From a virus, in IMG/VR virus record IMGVR_UViG_3300036945_000223, positions 1-45,143 of that record: a stretch of DNA of 45,143 nucleotides; one strand, given 5' to 3'. The notes beneath the pieces are model-generated. The model was not told the origin of the DNA. It searched no databases and saw nothing but the letters and a program-made list of their open reading frames with translations. This document shows, one piece after another, positions 1-8,044 of the stretch. Each line of letters begins with the position of its first letter. Position 1 is the first letter of the stretch. A program made the position numbers and the translations under genes.

Positions 1-127
1 TGTAGACCACAAGACCCCATTAAAGCGTGGTGGTGGTAATGGCAAGGGCAACCTACGAGTACAGAGTAAGACAACTAACAGAAGTGTTGCTAAGACCAGT
101 GGCAATCGAATGAAGAAGAATGGCTAG
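1..127. repeat. 127-bp terminal direct repeat, left copy
   Basis: The first 127 bases are identical to the last 127 (45017-45143). A perfect end-to-end repeat of exactly 127 bp is what a short-read assembler with a k-mer of 127 leaves on a circular path. The simplest reading is that the genome is circularly permuted or terminally redundant and has been fully assembled. A biological terminal repeat of this length cannot be excluded from sequence alone. Confidence 0.95.
2..127 (+). CDS. 3' end of packaging HNH gene (duplicate of 44847-45143)
   Basis: This is the last 41 codons plus stop of the HNH protein whose full copy lies at 44847-45143. It appears here only because the terminal repeat duplicates it. 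It shows that on the closed molecule the HNH gene runs directly into the large terminase gene, overlapping it by 8 nt (120-127). Confidence 0.9.
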   Translation, partial: VDHKTPLKRGGGNGKGNLRVQSKTTNRSVAKTSGNRMKKNG

Positions 128-1658
128 ACCACCTAAAACTAAAGAAGACATTAAATCCCTAGCGGAAAAGGATTTAGAAACCTTCATTCGCCTTGTTGCC
201 CCTCACCGTGTACTAGGTGCTATACACAGTGAACTCTGCTCTTGGTGGACACGACAAGATGCCAAGGATAATCAACTTGTACTACTTCCTCGGGATCACC
301 AGAAGAGTGCCATGATTGCCTATAGGGTTGCATGGTGGATTACCCGGTTCCCTGAGACAACTATTCTGTATGTGAGTGCAACTGCTGACCTAGCAGAGAA
401 GCAACTAAAGTTTGTTAAAGACATTCTTACTTCTGACATTCACCAGTTCTATTGGCCTGAGATGGTTAATAAGAATGAGAATGCAAGAGAGCGTTGGACT
501 GCTGATGAAATTAGTGTTGACCACCCAAAGCGTAAGGCAGAAGGTATTCGTGATGCCACCCTGAAGGCTGTAGGTTTAACTGCCAACACAACTGGCCTCC
601 ACTGTAATGTCGCTGTACTAGATGACTTGGTTGTTCCAGGTAATGCTTATTCAGAAACAGGTAGGGCACAGGTTAAATCGATGTATAGCCAACTTGCCTC
701 TATTGAGACAACTGGTGCAAAGGAATGGGTAGTAGGTACACGTTATCATCCTTCTGATCTGTATAAAGATTTGATGGAAATGACTGAACTCTACTTTGAG
801 GAAGAGTCAGATTCTGATGTTGAAACCTCTGTATACGAAACATTTGAGAGGGTGGTAGAAACAAATGGTGAGTTTCTATGGCCTAAGCAACGTCGCCCTG
901 ATGGCAAGACATTTGGTTTTGATGATAGGGAACTTGCACGTAAGAAGGCTAAATATCTAGATGTAACTCAGTTCTTTAGTCAGTATTACAATAATCCCAA
1001 TTCAATTGAAACACAGCAAATTGATAAGGGTAAGTTTCAATACTATAACCGTGAGAATGTAACAAACATTAGTGGTGTATGGTATGTGGGAAACTCTGCG
1101 CTTACTGTGTACGCTTCTATGGATTTTGCCTATTCTGTTACTTCTTCATCTGACTATACGGTTATCATGGTTGTGGGAGTGGATGATGAAAGTAATGTTT
1201 ACATCCTAGACATTGAGAGATTTAAGACTAACAAGATTAGTCAAATGTATACCAAGGCTGAAGCATCCTACCGTAAGTGGAAGTTTAAGAAAATGAGGGC
1301 AGAAGCTGTTGGTGCTCAACGCCTCATTATTCAACAGTTTAAAGACTATATGCGTAGTCAGCAAGTAATCTTTACAGTTGATGAATATTATCCTCCTGCC
1401 ACATTACGTAAAGCAGAACGTATTGCATCTGTATTAGAACCCCGTTATAATAATAATATGATTTGGCATTATAAGGGCGGTAACTGTCAGATTCTTGAGG
1501 AAGAATTAGTATTCACCAATAGTGAACACGATGACGTTAAGGATGCGCTAGCAGCGGTTATCGATATTGCTAAACCTGGGGCTTCTAATAGAGCTTGGAC
1601 AAAGAAAAAAGGAAATGTAATGTATCATTCTAAATTCGGCGGGATTGCTTTCGCATGA
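120..1658 (+). CDS. terL: Terminase large subunit (DNA packaging ATPase/nuclease)
   Basis: This is the motor that pumps DNA into the prohead and cuts the concatemer. A degenerate Walker A (LLPRDHQKS, residues 55-63) and a Walker B with acidic pair (VLDD, 166-169) mark the ATPase. GTRYHPSDLY near 206-215 resembles the coupling region. The C-terminal RNase H-like nuclease shows an early Asp (D335 in ASMDFAYS) and a late acidic cluster (D471, D472, D475). The length of 512 aa is normal for podovirus TerL. The start at 120 overlaps the upstream HNH gene by 8 nt across the contig join. The stop overlaps the portal start (ATGA). The upstream ribosome site is weak (GAAGAAG), so translational coupling is likely. 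Confidence 0.93.
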   Translation: MARPPKTKEDIKSLAEKDLETFIRLVAPHRVLGAIHSELCSWWTRQDAKDNQLVLLPRDHQKSAMIAYRVAWWITRFPETTILYVSATADLAEKQLKFVKDILTSDIHQFYWPEMVNKNENARERWTADEISVDHPKRKAEGIRDATLKAVGLTANTTGLHCNVAVLDDLVVPGNAYSETGRAQVKSMYSQLASIETTGAKEWVVGTRYHPSDLYKDLMEMTELYFEEESDSDVETSVYETFERVVETNGEFLWPKQRRPDGKTFGFDDRELARKKAKYLDVTQFFSQYYNNPNSIETQQIDKGKFQYYNRENVTNISGVWYVGNSALTVYASMDFAYSVTSSSDYTVIMVVGVDDESNVYILDIERFKTNKISQMYTKAEASYRKWKFKKMRAEAVGAQRLIIQQFKDYMRSQQVIFTVDEYYPPATLRKAERIASVLEPRYNNNMIWHYKGGNCQILEEELVFTNSEHDDVKDALAAVIDIAKPGASNRAWTKKKGNVMYHSKFGGIAFA

Positions 1659-3415
1659 ATAATAACATCCAAGTAGAATACACTCCAGATAAGCTGGCCT
1701 CCCGCATCTCTGATATGTGGGTTATGTGGGATAGCGCCCGTAACACCTGGAAAACAGATAAGCAAGAGTTGCGTCAATACTTGTTTGCTACAAGTACACG
1801 TTCAACAACCAATGCTCAATTGCCGTGGAAGAACTCCACAGTTACACCTAAACTCTCCCAGATTCGGGATAACCTCCATGCTAATTACATGGCTGCTCTG
1901 TTCCCTTCTGAGAACTGGTTCTATTGGGAATCAACAGATAAGAACCCACAGGTTTACAAGAAGCGTTCTGCCATTGTTAATTACATGAAGCAGAAACTTA
2001 AGGCTTCTAACTTTCAGCTTCTCATCAGCAGGCTTGTGTATGATTACATTGATTATGGTAACGTTTTTGTTACTCACGACTATCTGCGTGATGTTGTGGG
2101 GACGGTGGTAAAGTATGTAGGGCCTAAAGCCTACCGTCTGGATCCACACGACATCGTTATGAATCCTGTGTGTGATGATTTTCAGAACACACCTGTAGTG
2201 CGTCGTATGCTAAAGAGTGTTGGGGATTTCCTCAATGACATTGATACTAAGCCAGCACTAGGCTACAAGAAGGATGTAATCAATAAGGTTATGCAATATC
2301 GTCGTGAACTACGTGACGATGCTGAGATGCGTAAGAGTGCCAACATCTCTATTGATGGTTTTGGTTCAATTGATGAATACCTCAATAGCGACATGGTGGA
2401 ACTCCTAGAGTTCTGGGGCAACATCTATGACCCTGAAACACAAAAGCTATATAAGAATCAAATCATCACTGTAGTTGACCGGATGTTTGTTATTCGGATG
2501 CAAGAGAATACCAATTGGCTAGGTGGTAAGCCCATGTACCACTGTGGCTGGCGTCTACGTCCTGACAACCTATGGGCACAGGGCCCTCTGGATCAGTTAG
2601 TTGGTCTGCAATATCGTATTGACCACCTAGAGAACCTAAAGGCTGACGTATTTGACCTAATTGCCTATCCGGTGATGAAGGTTAAGGGCAATACAGTTGA
2701 AGAGTTTGAGTATGGTCCTGGTGAAGTTCTATTCTGTGGTGATGAGGGTGACGTAGAGTTCCTTCGCCCTGATGCCACAGCACTACAGGCTGACATCCAG
2801 ATTAACGAGTTGATGAATCGGATGGAAGAGCTTGCTGGTGCTCCTAAGCAAGCAATGGGTATTCGTACTCCTGGTGAAAAGACCAAGTATGAAGTACAGA
2901 GCCTAGAGAATGCTGCTGGTCGCATCTTCCAAAGCAAGGTTAGTTGGTTTGAACGCAACATCCTAGAGCCCCTACTCAACGGTATGCTTGCTGATGCAAT
3001 CTCTAATTTTGAGGGCATAGAGCGCATCAGGAGCGTAGATGAGGACTTTGGTACTGAAATTTACGTTGAAGTCACCAAGGACGATCTGATGGCTTCTGGG
3101 AAGATGTATCCGATGGGTGCAAGGCACTTTGCTGAACAGGCTCGCTTTGTACAAGAATTGACCCAAACAATGAACATTGTTCAGGCAATCCCAACCGTAG
3201 GTGCTCACATCTCAGGTAAGGCAGTTGCCAAGGCCCTTGAAGAGAACATGGGATGGGGTAACTACTCCATTGTTCGTGACAACGTATCCATCATGGAACA
3301 AGCTGAAACACAGCGTCTAGTGAATCAGGCTAGTGAAGATATTCAAACAGAGGCTGCTGTTTCACCAGAAGGCCCAATGCCAGAAGAGATGAGTAATGAA
3401 CCACCTACTGCTTAA
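1655..3415 (+). CDS. Portal (head-tail connector) protein
   Basis: This 586-aa protein would form the dodecameric ring at the capsid vertex through which DNA is packaged and ejected. It follows TerL with an ATGA overlap, which is the expected place. The central region (about 390-430: ELAGAPKQAMGIRTPGEKT, then EVQSLENAAGRIFQ) matches the conserved crown/wing part of T7-type connectors. The acidic, Pro-rich C-terminus (about 560-586) fits a disordered barrel end. The length is close to T7 gp8 (536 aa). Family assignment is by pattern and position, and confidence is high. Confidence 0.9.
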   Translation: MNNNIQVEYTPDKLASRISDMWVMWDSARNTWKTDKQELRQYLFATSTRSTTNAQLPWKNSTVTPKLSQIRDNLHANYMAALFPSENWFYWESTDKNPQVYKKRSAIVNYMKQKLKASNFQLLISRLVYDYIDYGNVFVTHDYLRDVVGTVVKYVGPKAYRLDPHDIVMNPVCDDFQNTPVVRRMLKSVGDFLNDIDTKPALGYKKDVINKVMQYRRELRDDAEMRKSANISIDGFGSIDEYLNSDMVELLEFWGNIYDPETQKLYKNQIITVVDRMFVIRMQENTNWLGGKPMYHCGWRLRPDNLWAQGPLDQLVGLQYRIDHLENLKADVFDLIAYPVMKVKGNTVEEFEYGPGEVLFCGDEGDVEFLRPDATALQADIQINELMNRMEELAGAPKQAMGIRTPGEKTKYEVQSLENAAGRIFQSKVSWFERNILEPLLNGMLADAISNFEGIERIRSVDEDFGTEIYVEVTKDDLMASGKMYPMGARHFAEQARFVQELTQTMNIVQAIPTVGAHISGKAVAKALEENMGWGNYSIVRDNVSIMEQAETQRLVNQASEDIQTEAAVSPEGPMPEEMSNEPPTA

Positions 3416-3644
3416 ACACCGCCCTAAAGATACGACTGAAGAAGAGTTTAAGAAGTCTTGGGATAACGTAGGGTATAGCCTAAGTGCTCTAGCAAGTCTT
3501 CTATCTCATCTAATTAAAGAGAATGAAAAAGTGAAACGGGACGACTTTGACTGTCCCAACCATTATGCAAAACTTGCATTTCAAGCTGGTGAGAATAAGG
3601 CTTATGACTTAATCCTTTCACTTCTCCCCAGCAGTAGTAAATAA
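3396..3644 (+). CDS. Small conserved-type phage protein between portal and scaffold
   Basis: This 82-aa protein starts inside the end of the portal gene (20-nt overlap) and fills the gap before the scaffold gene. The ATG at 3396 is chosen because the ATG at 3390 is in the portal frame. The N-terminal half is charged, the middle is amphipathic helix (SLSALASLLSHLIKEN), and HYAKLAFQAGENKAYD looks helical. No catalytic motif is visible. Small proteins sit at this point in many podovirus genomes, but their role is not known to me. Confidence 0.7.
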   Translation: MNHLLLKHRPKDTTEEEFKKSWDNVGYSLSALASLLSHLIKENEKVKRDDFDCPNHYAKLAFQAGENKAYDLILSLLPSSSK

Positions 3645-3659
3645 TAAAGGAATCAATTC

Positions 3660-4382
3660 GTGACCAACGAAACAACTAATCTATTCACTGGTACGACAGA
3701 GCCAGTAACCATCCAGCCTCCTGCGACAACAGAGGCACCGTCGCTGTTAACGGCCCTTGTAGGGGATACACAGAAATATAAGACACCAGAAGAACTCGCT
3801 AAGGGTTATGCAAATGCAGAGGAATTCATTAACACTCTAAAGAATGAGAATGCTGAACTCCGTAAACAAGTAACTCAGGCTAAGAGTTTGGATGATGTTT
3901 TAGCCAAGCTGAATGAACGCGGACGCAATCAAGACGACAACCTTGATACTCAATCTCCAGGATTGAATGCCGATGCAATTGCTCAAATTGTGCAACAACA
4001 AATCTCAGGTATTGAAACAGCTAAGAGTAGGCAAGCTAATCTGGAAAAGGCTGACAAAGCCATGAAGGAGAAGTTTGGTGAACGTGCATCAGAAGTATTT
4101 GCTAGTGCTGCTGCAACCCCGGAACTCCGGGATGTTTACACGAAACTAGCTGCTGTAGACCCTGATAAATTTGTTTCTTTGTTCTCAGGTGCTGCTCCAC
4201 AACAAGGTGGAACAGTGGACACAAGCAATGTTAATACGGCGAGTGCGCTAAACGCATCCCCTCGTGTTGAACAGTGGAGCAAGGATTGGGTAACAAAAGT
4301 CCGTAAGGAAGACCCAAAGAAATACTGGAGTAGTGATTTCCAGTGGCAACTTGCTCAAAACACTTCTAAATATTTTCGTTAA
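3660..4382 (+). CDS. Scaffolding / capsid assembly protein
   Basis: This 240-aa protein should guide capsid assembly and then leave the prohead. It lies between portal and major capsid, as in T7 (gp9). The start is GTG at 3660 with AAAGGA about 9 nt upstream; no ATG fits as well. Residues 40-70 (PEELAKGYANAEEFINTLKN then NAELRKQV) form a helix/coiled coil, a common scaffold signature. The middle is Gln/Ala/Asp-rich, and the C-terminus is basic and aromatic (KEDPKKYWSSDFQW), suited to binding capsid subunits. Confidence 0.85.
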   Translation: MTNETTNLFTGTTEPVTIQPPATTEAPSLLTALVGDTQKYKTPEELAKGYANAEEFINTLKNENAELRKQVTQAKSLDDVLAKLNERGRNQDDNLDTQSPGLNADAIAQIVQQQISGIETAKSRQANLEKADKAMKEKFGERASEVFASAAATPELRDVYTKLAAVDPDKFVSLFSGAAPQQGGTVDTSNVNTASALNASPRVEQWSKDWVTKVRKEDPKKYWSSDFQWQLAQNTSKYFR

Positions 4383-4394
4383 GGAGATTTAAAA

Positions 4395-5345
4395 ATGGCT
4401 GGTATGGATTATACCCAAGTAAATGCGAACCTAGTTCGCTCAGAGATTTGGTCAAGTGAACTCAAGGACGTTCTACAAGAGCGTCTAATGGCTGATGGCA
4501 TGGTTCGGTGGCTTCAGGATTTCCCTGATGGCAACCAGCTAACCATTCCTTCAATCGGTGAACTCCCAATGCGGGAGATTTCAGAAGGCACTCCTGTTGC
4601 CTATGATGCGCTAGACACTGGTGAGTTCAACCTATCAATCGACCGATATGTTGAGAGCGCCACCTACATCACCGACAAGGCTAAGCAAGATGCCTATTAC
4701 TCACAACAACTCATTGGCATGTTCCCTGCCAAGATGCGTCGTGCCCTAGATGAGAACATGGAGTCTTCAGTTCTCTCCCTAGCTAACACCCAGACTGTTA
4801 ACGACCTAAACAGCATCAATGGTGCTTCACATCGTTTCGTTGCCTCTGGTGCCACTAACACTGTTCTTTCCCTAGATGACTTCGCTAAGGCTAAGTATGC
4901 TCTAGACAAGGCTGCTGCTTTCGGCGCTCGTGTTGCAGTTCTAGATCCTTCACAAGAGTACGTATTCAACAACCTCGTTGGTGCTCAGGCTTTCACTAAC
5001 AACCCAGCTTTCCAAGGTGTTGTTCAGACAGGCTTCAGCGACAGCGGTATGCGTTTCATCCGTAACTTCTTCGGCTTTGATGTGTATGTCAGCAACTTCC
5101 TTGCTACACCTGTTGACACCACCATTAACTCCATCTCTGTTCCTGCTTCACCCGTAAGCAACATCTTCATGACCACTGGTGGCGATCTTACCCCATTCGT
5201 AGGTGCCTATCGTCAGATGCCTCGTGTTGAGTACGAGCGCAACAAAGATCTACGTCGTGATGAGTATGTCATGAACGCTCGCTTCGGCCTCAAGCTCTTC
5301 CGTCCTGAGTGCCTAGTGACCATCATCAGCAAGTCAACTGTTTAA
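4395..5345 (+). CDS. Major capsid protein
   Basis: This 316-aa protein is the main head subunit, probably HK97-fold. It has the best ribosome site in the region (AAGGAG, 8 nt before the ATG), fitting very high expression. The N-terminal region (EIWSSELKDVLQERLMADGM) and RALDENMESSVLSLAN resemble T7-like and related capsid proteins. The C-terminus (RVEYERNKDLRRDEYVMNARFGLKLFR) is the typical beta-rich end. Codon use is more C-ending than in neighbouring genes, consistent with translational selection. It lies directly after the scaffold. There is no sign of a frameshifted longer form. Confidence 0.9.
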   Translation: MAGMDYTQVNANLVRSEIWSSELKDVLQERLMADGMVRWLQDFPDGNQLTIPSIGELPMREISEGTPVAYDALDTGEFNLSIDRYVESATYITDKAKQDAYYSQQLIGMFPAKMRRALDENMESSVLSLANTQTVNDLNSINGASHRFVASGATNTVLSLDDFAKAKYALDKAAAFGARVAVLDPSQEYVFNNLVGAQAFTNNPAFQGVVQTGFSDSGMRFIRNFFGFDVYVSNFLATPVDTTINSISVPASPVSNIFMTTGGDLTPFVGAYRQMPRVEYERNKDLRRDEYVMNARFGLKLFRPECLVTIISKSTV

Positions 5346-5363
5346 TAGAAAGGAGTCATTAAC

Positions 5364-5840
5364 ATGGCCCGCAAAAATACTTGGTCAAATGCTGACGGTC
5401 TAGTCGTTGGTTTTGGTCCCAATACCCCTGAGAAGTATGCTCAGACCACCGAAGTAGATAACACCCCTGTAAAGGCTGCTGTTGTTCGCTTTGACTACGC
5501 TCAAGTCAACACTTCTGCCTCTGGTTCAATCTATTGGACTGCCCCTGCTGGTTCCACTGTTATTGCAGTTGAACTAGTTGTGGATCAGGCTTGGGTTGGC
5601 GGTACTTCACTTGAGTTCGGTGACGCTTCTGACACTGATGGTTTCCTAACCACCACTCAGGGTGCCACTGCTAATCTAACCGCTGGCGCTAAGATTGTTG
5701 GTGCTGGTCTTTACACCAAGGGTGCCACTGATACCGCTGCTCAAGAGTTCAAGGTGTACGCATCTGCCACAGTTTGCTCTGTGCTTCGTGCAGGTACCTT
5801 CACTGCTGGTAGTGCTTCACTAAAGATTTCTTACATCTAA
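5364..5840 (+). CDS. Probable capsid decoration / head structural protein
   Basis: This 158-aa protein has a strong ribosome site (AAAGGAGTCATTAAC before the ATG) and lies between the major capsid gene and a terminator, so it is likely made in amounts similar to capsid. It is rich in Ala, Thr, Val and Gly, predicted all-beta, with no Cys-based or catalytic motif (one Cys near 135). The position and composition suggest a decoration protein or minor head protein. I do not recognise the family, so the role is inferred from context. Confidence 0.65.
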   Translation: MARKNTWSNADGLVVGFGPNTPEKYAQTTEVDNTPVKAAVVRFDYAQVNTSASGSIYWTAPAGSTVIAVELVVDQAWVGGTSLEFGDASDTDGFLTTTQGATANLTAGAKIVGAGLYTKGATDTAAQEFKVYASATVCSVLRAGTFTAGSASLKISYI

Positions 5841-5852
5841 GTGTAAGAACAT

Positions 5853-5884
5853 GGAACCCCAGGGAAACTTGGGGTTCCTTTTAT
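5853..5884 (+). terminator. Rho-independent terminator after capsid genes
   Basis: GGAACCCC (5853-5860) pairs perfectly with GGGGTTCC (5871-5878), extended by an A-T pair, around a short loop, and is followed by TTTT. It lies 12 nt after the decoration gene. It would trim transcription after the highly expressed capsid genes, as the terminator after T7 gene 10 does. Downstream genes are probably read through. Confidence 0.85.
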
Positions 5885-5901
5885 TCATCTAGGAGAATAG
5901 A

Positions 5902-6552
5902 TTGGCCAATATCCAGCACTCAGCGATTCCCGATGGGCAACGGCATGAGCCCAAAGGTATTTCAACCGCTACTAATAAACAAGTCTATATTGCCAATGGT
6001 TCTGCTAGTGGTGCGTGGTCTAAGATTGGTCCCATTAGTTTATCTGGTGTAACCACTAATGGAACAGTAGGGCAATTCGTAGCTGTAGATGGTGCAGGTA
6101 ACTTTGTACTTGCTTCAGCACCTTCAGGTAGTATTTATTTCTATAACATTGGTACACCTTACACCCTAACATATCCATCTGTTTTTACTAAGGCAGCACC
6201 TACAACTGTAGCATCAGGAACTGCTGTACTAATTACAGAAGGAACTAATGCTCGTCTTACTTATACAGGTACAGTTAATGCCTTGCTAGATGTAGTATTT
6301 AATGTGAGTCTAGACCAAGCATCTGGTGCTAGCAGAGATATTGAAGTTGCCATTTATAAGAATGGATCTTTAGTTAATGGTAGTAATGCAATTGTCACCA
6401 CTACAACGGGTGAGAAACACAATCTTGCTTGTCATGCTGATGTTTCAGTAGTGACAAATGATTATCTAGAAGTTTATGTGAAGAATGGCGGTGCATCAGG
6501 TGATGTGCGTATTTACACCTTTAGCTTATTCGCTACAACTGCTGGGGCTTAA
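5902..6552 (+). CDS. Head/capsid fibre protein
   Basis: The 216-aa product begins with TTG at 5902 behind a clear AGGAGAA site; there is no nearby ATG in frame. The N-terminus holds a short motif (HEPKGI at about residues 15-20, then TATNKQVYIANG and GAWSKI) that I associate with the capsid-anchoring part of phage head fibres. The C-terminal ~120 residues (LTYTGTVNALLDVVFNVS, DIEVAIYKNGSLV) resemble a C1q/TNF-like beta sandwich that trimerises. It lies just after the terminator, so it is probably made at lower level than capsid. Its role in surface binding is inferred. Confidence 0.65.
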   Translation: MANIQHSAIPDGQRHEPKGISTATNKQVYIANGSASGAWSKIGPISLSGVTTNGTVGQFVAVDGAGNFVLASAPSGSIYFYNIGTPYTLTYPSVFTKAAPTTVASGTAVLITEGTNARLTYTGTVNALLDVVFNVSLDQASGASRDIEVAIYKNGSLVNGSNAIVTTTTGEKHNLACHADVSVVTNDYLEVYVKNGGASGDVRIYTFSLFATTAGA

Positions 6553-6554
6553 AC

Positions 6555-7259
6555 ATGAAAATGAGTCTTCTTGATATGTGCCAGAATATTCTGAGTGCCC
6601 TAGACTCAGACCCAGTAGATGATATTGCTGAAACAGTTGAAAGTGTTCAAGTAGTAGAAATTATCCGTGAGAGTTATTATGAACTTATGTCTTCACGGCA
6701 ATGGGGATTTCTACGGCAACTCACACAACTAACAGGACTTGGTGACACTACTAATCCTACACGAATGCAAATTCCTGCAACACTGAACAAGATTTATTGG
6801 GTCAAGTACAACGGGGTTGAGATGACGTACTTGACACCAGAAGACTTCAACGATATGATCGCTCAAAGAGAAGCACAAGCGTCCATTGTAGACTCTAATG
6901 GTTATGGGTTAAATAAAGACCCTAGTTATTGGACTTCTTATGATGATAAATACTTAGTATTTGATTCTAGAGACTCTAGTGTAGATAATACTCTTCAGCA
7001 ATCTAAGTCTAGTGTATATGGTGTTAAAGAAGCAACATTCACTTTAACCAATACATTCACTCCAGATATTCCAGAGAAGTTCTTCCCTACTCTACTTTCT
7101 GAGGCTAAGGCTCAAGCATTCGTAAACCTAAAGCAACAGAGTAATGTGCGAGAGGAACGTAAAGCACAGCGCGGTAGGGTTATGCTTAGGAATGAAGCCT
7201 GGAGGAATAAACTAGGCGAAGAGAAATACAATCGTAAAGTTAACTACGGGAGAAAGTAA
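6555..7259 (+). CDS. Tail tubular protein A (head-tail adaptor, T7 gp11-like)
   Basis: This 234-aa protein would form the ring under the portal that joins head to tail. The N-terminal helices (LLDMCQNILSALDSDPVDDI), the pattern YYELMSSRQWGFLRQ near 46-60 and the Leu/Thr-rich loop match the gp11/gp4 adaptor family. The C-terminal helix (ERKAQRGRVMLRNEAWRNK) is also typical. Two ATGs (6555 and 6561) are possible starts; the first is used. It is followed by small charged genes and then the nozzle genes. Confidence 0.85.
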   Translation: MKMSLLDMCQNILSALDSDPVDDIAETVESVQVVEIIRESYYELMSSRQWGFLRQLTQLTGLGDTTNPTRMQIPATLNKIYWVKYNGVEMTYLTPEDFNDMIAQREAQASIVDSNGYGLNKDPSYWTSYDDKYLVFDSRDSSVDNTLQQSKSSVYGVKEATFTLTNTFTPDIPEKFFPTLLSEAKAQAFVNLKQQSNVREERKAQRGRVMLRNEAWRNKLGEEKYNRKVNYGRK

Positions 7260-7261
7260 AC

Positions 7262-7606
7262 ATGGCAACTCGTTCAGCAAAAAGTAAAAAAGCAGACGAA
7301 GATTTTGAACAGTATCAAGAATATTCAAAAAAAGAAAGTAGTGCAGAGAAAAAAGCAGGTCAACTTTCTAATGAAAGTAACCGTATTATGGGAACACTTA
7401 ATTATTTAGGTGGTAAAGAAGCTGGTGATAATGCAGAAGCCGCACGTAAAAAACGACTTTCTATGGCAGATGAAGATGCTCAGTATGCACGAGAAAATGC
7501 AGCACGTAAGAAAAAAGATTATTATAAATCTTCAGAAGAATCGTACAATGAAAAGCGTAAATTAGAAGATGTGAACAAGAAGAATAAGTGGAAAGGTACT
7601 ATGTAA
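7262..7606 (+). CDS. Highly charged small protein between adaptor and nozzle
   Basis: This 114-aa protein is dominated by Lys, Glu, Ala and Ser and is predicted to be nearly all helix or coiled coil (KKSSAEKKAGQ, EAARKKRLSMADEDAQYA). It starts 2 nt after the adaptor gene. The coding strand is unusually purine-rich because of Lys/Glu codons. No known fold is recognised. A virion-internal or tail-assembly role is only suggested by its place inside the tail gene cluster. Confidence 0.7.
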   Translation: MATRSAKSKKADEDFEQYQEYSKKESSAEKKAGQLSNESNRIMGTLNYLGGKEAGDNAEAARKKRLSMADEDAQYARENAARKKKDYYKSSEESYNEKRKLEDVNKKNKWKGTM

Positions 7607-7773
7607 TGGCAACTATGAAACAGAAAGAGCAGCAAGACTTAAAAGCATTTATGGCTCAAGCAGAGAAGAAGATTGAAGAAGTAGAAGTAACTCTAAAGTA
7701 TGAAATGCCAGAAGAGCCTAGTGGTTTGCAAGATGTGAATAAACAAAAAGGTAAGGGGTATATGAATGGCTGA
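7606..7773 (+). CDS. Small charged protein (55 aa)
   Basis: The start at 7606 is chosen because it forms a TAATG junction with the previous stop; an upstream in-frame ATG at 7588 would lie inside the previous gene. The 55-aa product is Lys/Glu/Gln-rich (QKEQQDLKAFMAQAEKKIEE), helical, and ends in a Gly/Lys tail. The stop overlaps the next gene's start by 8 nt, so the three small genes here look translationally coupled. The function is unknown. Confidence 0.6.
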   Translation: MATMKQKEQQDLKAFMAQAEKKIEEVEVTLKYEMPEEPSGLQDVNKQKGKGYMNG

Positions 7774-8041
7774 AGAAGTTAAAAACCTAATGGATGGTAT
7801 TTGGGCTAAGAAGGCAGAGAAGAAAGCCTCTGCTGAAGAGCGCAAGAAGGATAAGGAAGAGAATGGTGTTATTAATCGTCTTCTTGTTGAGCGTCTACCA
7901 ATGGGCCTATATCACTGCCGTTATGAACTAGGTGGTCCTATTCCTGGTGAGTTTGAAGGGTTGTTTACAACAGTAACTCGCATTAACTCTCTTGCCCAGC
8001 GTCGTTGGGGTAACACAGATAAACTAAAAGCAGCATACTAA
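7766..8041 (+). CDS. Small protein with charged helix and compact C-terminal domain
   Basis: In this 91-aa protein the first ~45 residues form a Lys/Glu helix (IWAKKAEKKASAEERKKDKE). The rest (RLPMGLYHCRYELGGPIPGE, then LAQRRWGN) looks like a small folded domain. It overlaps the preceding gene by 8 nt and ends 3 nt before the first nozzle gene. The family is not recognised. The position suggests a structural or assembly factor for the tail. Confidence 0.65.
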   Translation: MAEEVKNLMDGIWAKKAEKKASAEERKKDKEENGVINRLLVERLPMGLYHCRYELGGPIPGEFEGLFTTVTRINSLAQRRWGNTDKLKAAY

Positions 8042-8044
8042 ATC

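Noticed and set aside
4395-5345. Programmed frameshift giving a longer capsid form (as T7 10B)
   Set aside because: No slippery run before the stop, and the downstream gene has its own strong ribosome site and start.
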